Both the position numbers and the translations under genes were made by a program. Below the pieces are notes generated by a model. The model had not been told where the DNA came from and did no database searches. It was given only the letters and a program-made list of their open reading frames with translations. This document shows positions 58,393 through 64,000 of a stretch of DNA of 64,000 bases, in pieces. The DNA lies in contig NZ_SJSN01000014.1 of assembly GCF_004331675.1 (NCBI RefSeq), positions 1 to 64,000 on the forward strand, written 5' to 3'. The DNA is from Pedobacter frigidisoli (GTDB lineage: Bacteria > Bacteroidota > Bacteroidia > Sphingobacteriales > Sphingobacteriaceae). Every line of letters begins with the position of its first letter. The first letter of the stretch is position 1.

Positions 58393-58707
58393 TTATTGTC
58401 CAATACTTATATTTAGGTTTGCCAATTCTACTTGTAGCCTCACTTTTGCTTTTAACGCTGTAAATACTCTCAATAAAGTGTCCATTGTTACATTGCTAGC
58501 GTTGTTTTCAAGACGTGAAATTTGTGCTTTTTGAACGCCAATAAGTTTGCCTAATTCTTCCTGTGTCAAATTACGTTCTTGTCGGGTTTGTTTAATCGCT
58601 TTTCCGATTAAGTCCATTTGAAGTTCATACTCAAAAAGGTTTCTTTCCGCAGTTCCTATCTTTCCGATAAGCTCGTCTTGCACTTGGTCTAATGTGTATG
58701 TTTTCAT
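58393..58707 (-). CDS. higA: HigA-type antitoxin, XRE family
   Basis: The 104-residue protein has a helix-rich N-terminus (LDQVQDELIGKIGTAERNLFEYELQMDLIGKAI) and an HTH domain KQTRQERNLTQEELGKLIGVQKAQISRLENNASNVTMDTLLRVFTALKAKVRLQVEL. It should neutralise the HigB toxin encoded just upstream and repress the operon. Its ATG overlaps the toxin stop (TAATG). Toxin-first order is typical for hig modules. A 26-bp perfect palindrome in the promoter is the expected binding site. Confidence 0.9.
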   Translation of the reverse strand: MKTYTLDQVQDELIGKIGTAERNLFEYELQMDLIGKAIKQTRQERNLTQEELGKLIGVQKAQISRLENNASNVTMDTLLRVFTALKAKVRLQVELANLNISIGQ

Positions 58708-59060
58708 TATTTCTTATTTTTTAATTGTTTCTGTTCAAAATATTTTGTTCGTTGTCCGATTGCTTTTTGGATTTCATTGTCGGGAACTTTACTTCGTTTT
58801 TTTATAAATCCGTGTGTCGAAATAACCAACGTTTCAGTAGTAGAGGTTGTGTCCCAAAATGCAAGTAATCTATATTGAAGTCCTTGGTATAAAGCTCTGA
58901 ATTCCCAAATTTCGTTATTAAGTTTTTTGAATAATTCAGGGTCGTGTTGAGTTTGTGCTCTACGAATGTTATAAAGAATTTTTTCGTAATGCTTTCTATC
59001 TAATCCTTTCAAGAATTCAAATGCTTCATCTAAAAATGTTATTTCAAAAAGTTTGTCCAT
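58707..59060 (-). CDS. higB: HigB/RelE-type toxin (Gp49-like)
   Basis: The 117-residue protein has the Gp49/HigB pattern: FLDEAFEFLKGLDRKHYEKILYNIRRAQ, then LFKKLNNEIWEFRALYQGLQYRLLAFWDT and LVISTHGFIKKRSKVPDNEIQKAIGQRTKYF. These are ribosome-dependent mRNA interferases that slow growth when freed from the antitoxin. Basic residues before the C-terminus (KKRSK) are conserved in the family. It is the first gene of the higBA operon. Confidence 0.9.
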   Translation of the reverse strand: MDKLFEITFLDEAFEFLKGLDRKHYEKILYNIRRAQTQHDPELFKKLNNEIWEFRALYQGLQYRLLAFWDTTSTTETLVISTHGFIKKRSKVPDNEIQKAIGQRTKYFEQKQLKNKK

Positions 59061-59081
59061 TCATTAATTTGGTCAACGGTG

Positions 59082-59089
59082 CAAAGATA
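59082..59089 (-). promoter_or_regulatory. -7 box (TATCTTTG) for higBA
   Basis: On the minus strand TATCTTTG matches TAnnTTTG and lies 21 bases before the higB ATG. Confidence 0.6.
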
Positions 59090-59091
59090 AG

Positions 59092-59117
59092 ATAAGTTTC
59101 GTTATAACGAAACTTAT
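59092..59117. promoter_or_regulatory. 26-bp perfect palindrome, likely HigA operator
   Basis: Arms ATAAGTTTC and GAAACTTAT flank the self-complementary GTTATAAC, giving full two-fold symmetry. It begins two bases upstream of the -7 box and covers the -15 to -40 region, ideal for repression by the XRE antitoxin. Confidence 0.8.
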
Positions 59118-59155
59118 GAGAGGTTTATCTTGTCGCGAGTATTCGGAAAAAATGG

Positions 59156-59288
59156 CACGTAACGGTTTGGCGCTTGGCGAATTTTTGATTTTATTTTCAG
59201 CAATTACCCACAGCACTAACTTAATAAATAATTACTGAACTCGCATATTGCTTGTCGCCCAAAAATTTGCAAAGCAACTGTTATGCGT
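59156..59288 (-). other. Possible integron attC-like element (downstream of the hypothetical gene)
   Basis: On the minus strand it starts GCATAACAGTTGCTTTGC and ends CAAACCGTTACGTG, which are imperfect inverted copies. Inner blocks CAAAAATTCGC and GCAAATTTTTG pair with one mismatch. It lies directly after the 3' end of the gene at 59314, as an attC site would, but the cores are not fully canonical. Confidence 0.3.
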
Positions 59289-59313
59289 TCGGCATTATTC
59301 GTCAGTTTTATTG

Positions 59314-59895
59314 TCATGGTAAAAACCAAGCTCGCCAACCACCCCAATAGTCGAAGTAATTCTCTCTAAATGTCCTAAGTTCATTTATTAAGGGTAAGTT
59401 GTTTTTTGTTGCAAACTCTACGTAATCTTTTGTTGTCTTAAATTCTGTGAACACTTTTTCGTCCAGGTCATAGATAAAAAAAGAATTTTTATAATCGTAA
59501 AATCCACTTTCTAAATTTCCAATTATTTTGTCGTTAACCACTTTAAATTTCGTCATTTCTATTTTCATGCTGTCACTGGTTTCAGCAACATTCATGTATC
59601 CATACTCTTCCCAATTTGTGTTGTCAACAACTACACCGTGTCCAATTGGAATTCTTGGTCCATCCCCAAATCCATGAAAACCCCAATGAGTAAAAAGGTA
59701 ACATAAAAGTCCAGCCGAGAAAACGGAACTACTTATCAACCATAGTCTTATTTTTTTAGTTGACGCTCTGTCGAACCAACTATTAGGTTTGAATTTTGTG
59801 ATTAATCTAAAAGATGAGAGAGTTAGAAGTGCATAGATTGAACTTAAAATTGAAATTTTTATTAATGATCCGATAAAGCCAATTATTACTTCCAT
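59314..59895 (-). CDS. Hypothetical membrane protein, 193 aa
   Basis: No family is recognised. Two N-terminal helices (IIGFIGSLIKISILSSIYALLTL and KIRLWLISSSVFSAGLLCYLFTHWG) anchor the protein. A soluble part of about 120 residues follows, with a beta-rich character (GHGVVVDNTNWEEYGYMNVAETSDSMKIEMTKFKVVNDKIIGNLESGFYDYKNSFFIYDLD) and a C-terminal aromatic end (NYFDYWGGWRAWF). Flanking attC-like structures and the lack of an obvious promoter suggest it is an acquired cassette gene. Function unknown. Confidence 0.6.
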   Translation of the reverse strand: MEVIIGFIGSLIKISILSSIYALLTLSSFRLITKFKPNSWFDRASTKKIRLWLISSSVFSAGLLCYLFTHWGFHGFGDGPRIPIGHGVVVDNTNWEEYGYMNVAETSDSMKIEMTKFKVVNDKIIGNLESGFYDYKNSFFIYDLDEKVFTEFKTTKDYVEFATKNNLPLINELRTFRENYFDYWGGWRAWFLP

Positions 59896-60049
59896 TTTCT
59901 GTATGCGATGGTCTTGGTTTGTTCGTTTTGAGCTGCTTCTGGCAACTCACCACATTTTTAAACATTTCTTAACGAATATAAACGTTAGACTTAATTATGT
60001 TCTGATTACTTATAAAAAACCAACATTCATCTCACATCGTTTATCTGTT

Positions 60050-61009
60050 ATGATGAAAACTTTCCTTTCGCTCTTTCTTTTTCTATTTGTTTCTCAACTT
60101 CATGCCCAAGACTCCTTAACCATCAAAAGAGAATCCGCCAATAAACAATACATCAATCTCTACAAGGAAAATTCTGATTTTGCCTACACTTCCCCAGCTG
60201 GAGAAATCGGTGCACCATCAAAATATGTCATCAATGGAAGATTGACCACAACCTATATGTTGCTTGGGAGTTATAAATCGCCGATTGCTTTTTCCATTAT
60301 TCCCGATTTTACGGTTCGTGTTCGAAATGAGGCTTCAGCTGGTGTGCGTACACCAAGTTACAGGTTGGGTTTTGCAGCTTACGCCAGACTCAATACAAAT
60401 CCAGAAAATTACAAATATGCTGAGTTGGCTTTTACTCACCATTCTAATGGACAAGATCAAGAGGCAATTAATACCGATGGATCAATTAACACCCTAACCG
60501 GAAATTTCAACGCCAATTATTTAACGGCGTCTTATCGCTTCGGTCATTTAACGCCGACTAATCCAGATGAAAGTTATTATTCTTTTAACCATCGTATCGG
60601 CTTACAATGGTTTAAGTTTTTTCGATATGAACCAGCGTTAGATTTAGGTTTTGGCTTTACACGGGTGTTGTATAATTTCTCTTGGAGGAAGTATGATGAG
60701 ATTGAAAAAAATGCAAAGAATAAATCAAAAGTTAAAACCGAAAAAGAAACCTGGCGTTTGAATACAGAGTTATCTTATGCGGTTAATAAGATTCCGGTGA
60801 AAAATTTAGTAAATTTTGGGAAAAGGTTAAATGCGGAAATCAATTTTAATTATAGCTTTCCATTTATGAATAATGTGTTTTTAATGGCTGCAGTTGGCTA
60901 TTATGGAGAGGATAATTACAATATTTATTTTCAGGATCACTATGGGTATATGCGTTTTGGTTTCTCCTCAGGTTTCCTTAGAAATAGAAGCCGACATTAT
61001 GACAATTAA
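60050..61009 (+). CDS. Outer-membrane beta-barrel protein, possible phospholipase A (OMPLA-like)
   Basis: ATG at 60050 gives a signal peptide (MKTFLSLFLFLFVSQLHAQ); the upstream frame is a run-on. The 319-residue protein has alternating hydrophobic strands typical of a 12-strand barrel and ends in a strand terminating in tyrosine/asparagine (SRHYDN). ELAFTHHSNGQDQ contains H-x-S-N-G, the catalytic signature of outer-membrane phospholipase A, and NANYLTASYRFG could hold the third residue. It may hydrolyse misplaced outer-membrane phospholipids. The similarity outside the motif is weak. Confidence 0.68.
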   Translation: MMKTFLSLFLFLFVSQLHAQDSLTIKRESANKQYINLYKENSDFAYTSPAGEIGAPSKYVINGRLTTTYMLLGSYKSPIAFSIIPDFTVRVRNEASAGVRTPSYRLGFAAYARLNTNPENYKYAELAFTHHSNGQDQEAINTDGSINTLTGNFNANYLTASYRFGHLTPTNPDESYYSFNHRIGLQWFKFFRYEPALDLGFGFTRVLYNFSWRKYDEIEKNAKNKSKVKTEKETWRLNTELSYAVNKIPVKNLVNFGKRLNAEINFNYSFPFMNNVFLMAAVGYYGEDNYNIYFQDHYGYMRFGFSSGFLRNRSRHYDN

Positions 61010-61120
61010 TCCTTAATACAGATTGAATTACACTTTCTTTTTGATAAAATTTTTAGCATTTTTGCAGATTGGAATTCGGCCCTGTTTTTCGCTAAAATTC
61101 CATCCAATTTTCAATTAAAT

Positions 61121-64000
61121 ATGAGCAACAAATCTATCGACCTTGGCGAGCAGAAAGAAGTAGAAGTTTACGGAGCTAGGGTACATAATTTAAAAAATAT
61201 TGATGTGAGTTTCCCTCGAAACCAACTGGTAGTTATTACTGGTTTGAGTGGAAGTGGGAAATCATCTTTGGCTTTCGATACCATTTACGCTGAAGGGCAA
61301 CGCCGCTATATGGAAACATTTAGCGCATACAGTCGCCAGTTTATGGGTGGCATGGAGCGGCCAGATGTAGATAAGGTTTCAGGTTTAAGTCCGGTAATTG
61401 CCATTGAGCAAAAAACCACCAGCAAAAACCCACGCTCTACGGTTGGTACCATTACCGAGATTTACGATTTTATGCGTTTGCTTTACGCCCGTGTTGCCGA
61501 TGCTTACTCATACAATACAGGTGAGAAAATGGAGCGCATGAGCGAAGACCAGATTCTGCAAAACATCTTCAATAAGTTTGATGGTGCGGCAGTAAATATT
61601 TTGGCGCCTGTTGTTAAAGGTAGAAAAGGGCATTATCGCGAACTATTCGAGCAGATCAGAAAGCAAGGTTATGTAAAGGTTCGTGTTGATGGAGAAATTA
61701 AGGATATTTCTGCGAAAATGCAGGTAGATCGTTATAAAATCCATGATATTGAGGTGGTAATCGATCGTTTAATTGTTGATGATAAGGATAAAAAACGCCT
61801 GTTAGACTCGCTACAAGTTGCCATGAAAATGGGTAAGGGCGTAATTAAAATCAGCGATAAGGATAACAATGTTGCCCATTTCAGTAAGTTTTTGATGTGC
61901 CCAACTACGGGAATCTCCTATGATGAACCTCAACCCAATAGCTTTTCGTTTAACTCGCCTTATGGTGCTTGCGAACGTTGCGATGGTTTGGGCTACATTT
62001 TCGTGGTGGATAAGGAATCGGTAATGCCGAACCCAAAATTGAGTATCTTGAACGGTGGTTTGGCTCCGCTCGGCGAATATCGCGATACCTGGATGTTCCA
62101 GGTTTTAAAGGCCTTGGCAAAGAAATACAGCTTTTCTTTATCAACCCCGATTGAAAAATTAGGTGATGAGGTAATCGATATTATCTTAAATGGTGCTCAG
62201 GATCTGATCAAGGTTGAGGTTGAATACAATAAATGGAACGTTCAGAATTACAACATTACTTTTGATGGAATCATCAAGATGTTGGAAGAGCAGAACGAGA
62301 AAAGGTCGGAAAGTGCGGTTGATGATATGGAGGCTTTTAGGAAACTAAAAACCTGCCCTGAATGCCATGGCGCAAGATTAAAAAAAGAAAGTCTGCATTT
62401 TAAAGTTGATGGAAAGAACATTTTTGATCTGGCATCAATGGATATTACAAATCTTCATTCATGGTTTAAACATGTTGACGAGAGACTTTCTGATCGCCAA
62501 AATATAATTGCAAAAGAAATTTTAAAAGAGATAAATGCTAGAATTGGTTTCCTGACTGATGTAGGTTTAACTTATTTAACTTTAGATAGAACCGCTCGCA
62601 CACTTTCTGGTGGCGAGGCGCAACGGATTCGCTTGGCTACACAAATTGGGTCGCAATTGATGAATGTAATGTACATTCTCGACGAACCGAGTATTGGCTT
62701 GCACCAACGTGATAACGAAAGATTGATTAACGCCTTGAAGAATCTTCGAGATCTGGGTAACACCGTTTTGGTGGTAGAACACGATAAGGATATGATTTTA
62801 GAGGCCGACTGGGTAATTGATGTTGGTCCAGGGGCAGGTATTCACGGCGGACAAATTGTTGCTGAGGGAACTGCGAAAGAGATCCTGAAATCTAAAACCT
62901 TAACAGCCGATTATTTAAACGGCAAGAAAAAAATCGAAATACCTAAGGTCCGTAGAAAAGGAAATGGGCACAAATTATCCATCACTAAAGCTACAGGTCA
63001 TAATTTAAAAGAGGTTTCGGTCGATTTTCCTTTGGGTAAATTCATTGCTGTAACTGGCGTTTCTGGTTCTGGAAAATCGAGTTTAATTACCGAAACTTTA
63101 TACCCAATTTTAAATCATCATTTCTTTAGGGCAAAGAAAACGCCACTGCCTTACGAGAAAATTAGTGGTTTGAAAGAGATTGATAAGGTTATCGAGATCG
63201 ATCAGGCGCCAATTGGGAGAACACCTCGTTCCAATCCATCAACTTATACAGGTGTTTTTTCTGATATTAGAAATCTGTTTGTTCAATTGCCAGAAGCGAA
63301 AATCCGCGGTTACAAACCAGGTCGTTTCTCTTTCAATGTTAAAGGTGGAAGATGCGAAACTTGCCAAGGTGGCGGGATGAAAGTTATTGAAATGAATTTC
63401 TTGCCAGATGTTCAGGTGCGTTGCGAAGAATGTGGTGGAAAAAGATATAACCGTGAAACTTTAGAAGTTCGTTTCCGCGGAAAATCGATTAGTGATGTTT
63501 TAGATATGAGCATTGAGGATGCTTGTGTTTTCTTCGAGAATATTCCGATCATTTATCGCAAAATTAAAACATTAAAAGATGTTGGTTTAGGCTACATCAC
63601 GTTAGGACAATCTTCGGTTACTTTATCTGGTGGAGAGGCGCAGCGTGTTAAGTTGGCTACCGAACTTTCAAAAAAGGATACAGGTAAAACTTTCTATATT
63701 TTAGATGAACCTACAACCGGACTTCACTTTGAAGATATTAATGTGCTTTTAGGTGTGCTTCAAGAACTGGTTGAAAAGGGCAATACCATTTTAGTGATCG
63801 AACATAATTTGGATGTTGTAAAAGTTGCCGATTGGGTTATCGATTTAGGCGAAGAAGGTGGAGCAGGCGGAGGAAGAATTCTTTTCGAGGGCACGCCAGA
63901 GGGCTTAATACAAAACCCGATTAGTTTAACCGGAAAGTTTTTGAAGAAAGAAATGGCTTTAGAGTCCGAGGTCGGAAGTCTGAAGTCCGTAGTTAAAAAG
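61121..64000 (+). CDS. uvrA: Excinuclease ABC subunit A (3' end beyond the window)
   Basis: The frame is open from ATG 61121 to the right edge (about 960 codons, the usual full UvrA length). It contains two ABC-type nucleotide-binding halves: GLSGSGKSSLAFDTIYAEGQRRY and GVSGSGKSSLITETL for Walker A, signature TLSGGEAQRIRLATQIGS and TLSGGEAQRVKLATEL, and Walker B ILDEPSIGL and ILDEPTTGL. Zinc sites are CERCDGLGY and CETCQGGGMK...CEECGGKRY. UvrA finds DNA damage for nucleotide excision repair. The last visible residues (ESEVGSLKSVVKK) are translated from a dispersed repeat and form an extra tail. Confidence 0.97.
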   Translation, partial: MSNKSIDLGEQKEVEVYGARVHNLKNIDVSFPRNQLVVITGLSGSGKSSLAFDTIYAEGQRRYMETFSAYSRQFMGGMERPDVDKVSGLSPVIAIEQKTTSKNPRSTVGTITEIYDFMRLLYARVADAYSYNTGEKMERMSEDQILQNIFNKFDGAAVNILAPVVKGRKGHYRELFEQIRKQGYVKVRVDGEIKDISAKMQVDRYKIHDIEVVIDRLIVDDKDKKRLLDSLQVAMKMGKGVIKISDKDNNVAHFSKFLMCPTTGISYDEPQPNSFSFNSPYGACERCDGLGYIFVVDKESVMPNPKLSILNGGLAPLGEYRDTWMFQVLKALAKKYSFSLSTPIEKLGDEVIDIILNGAQDLIKVEVEYNKWNVQNYNITFDGIIKMLEEQNEKRSESAVDDMEAFRKLKTCPECHGARLKKESLHFKVDGKNIFDLASMDITNLHSWFKHVDERLSDRQNIIAKEILKEINARIGFLTDVGLTYLTLDRTARTLSGGEAQRIRLATQIGSQLMNVMYILDEPSIGLHQRDNERLINALKNLRDLGNTVLVVEHDKDMILEADWVIDVGPGAGIHGGQIVAEGTAKEILKSKTLTADYLNGKKKIEIPKVRRKGNGHKLSITKATGHNLKEVSVDFPLGKFIAVTGVSGSGKSSLITETLYPILNHHFFRAKKTPLPYEKISGLKEIDKVIEIDQAPIGRTPRSNPSTYTGVFSDIRNLFVQLPEAKIRGYKPGRFSFNVKGGRCETCQGGGMKVIEMNFLPDVQVRCEECGGKRYNRETLEVRFRGKSISDVLDMSIEDACVFFENIPIIYRKIKTLKDVGLGYITLGQSSVTLSGGEAQRVKLATELSKKDTGKTFYILDEPTTGLHFEDINVLLGVLQELVEKGNTILVIEHNLDVVKVADWVIDLGEEGGAGGGRILFEGTPEGLIQNPISLTGKFLKKEMALESEVGSLKSVVKK

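Overview
The window is a low-GC chromosomal segment of a Bacteroidetes bacterium, most likely a Pedobacter-like member of the Sphingobacteriaceae. The evidence is lineage-typical gene content (bshA, an OstA-like protein, FKBP lipoproteins, a MoxR ATPase, RsuA/RluB with a disordered N-terminus), TAnnTTTG-type -7 promoter boxes often lying directly against the start codon, and many short dispersed palindromic repeats. No rRNA, tRNA or CRISPR was seen.

Layout. 0-0.3 kb: the 3' end of a group II intron (end of its reverse transcriptase plus domains V/VI). 0.6-13.3 kb: housekeeping and envelope genes (pth, a TPR protein, recF with a DUF721/DciA gene, FKBP isomerases, ndk, an NrnA-type DHH phosphoesterase, BON and SH3 proteins, a CYTH protein and a GH20 hexosaminidase). 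13.5-19.9 kb: a five-gene minus-strand operon encoding an Eat-type ethanolamine permease, a glutamine-synthetase-like ligase, an iron-type alcohol dehydrogenase, a class I glutamine-amidotransferase hydrolase and an aldehyde dehydrogenase. Read in order this is a complete gamma-glutamyl route from ethanolamine to glycine and glutamate, without EutBC or a microcompartment. 20-23.3 kb: a YiaA-like protein, Nnr and AIM24. 23.3-29.7 kb: an AT-rich accessory stretch with hypothetical membrane or secreted proteins, an XRE regulator with a membrane partner, two ECF sigma/anti-sigma pairs, a decayed copy of one anti-sigma gene, and repeated 28-bp quasi-palindromes.

29.8-47.9 kb: lipA, cysS, an M28 peptidase, a GDPD-like protein that has lost its usual histidines, a VanZ/methyltransferase/DinB cluster, a DUF433-DUF5615 toxin-antitoxin pair with a frameshifted toxin, MoxR, SurA-type chaperones, rdgB, the OstA-like protein and tilS. 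48-57 kb: bshA, a GH35 beta-galactosidase gene interrupted by one nonsense codon, a J-domain/KTSC protein, a lactonase, RsuA/RluB and a lytic transglycosylase. 57-64 kb: a flavodoxin-reductase-like protein, a HigBA toxin-antitoxin pair and a hypothetical gene arranged like two integron-type cassettes, an OMPLA-like outer-membrane protein, and uvrA running off the right edge.

Most intergenic gaps hold dispersed repeats of at least four families. Several pseudogenes or relics (GH35, DUF5615, the anti-sigma remnant) indicate ongoing gene loss in the accessory parts.
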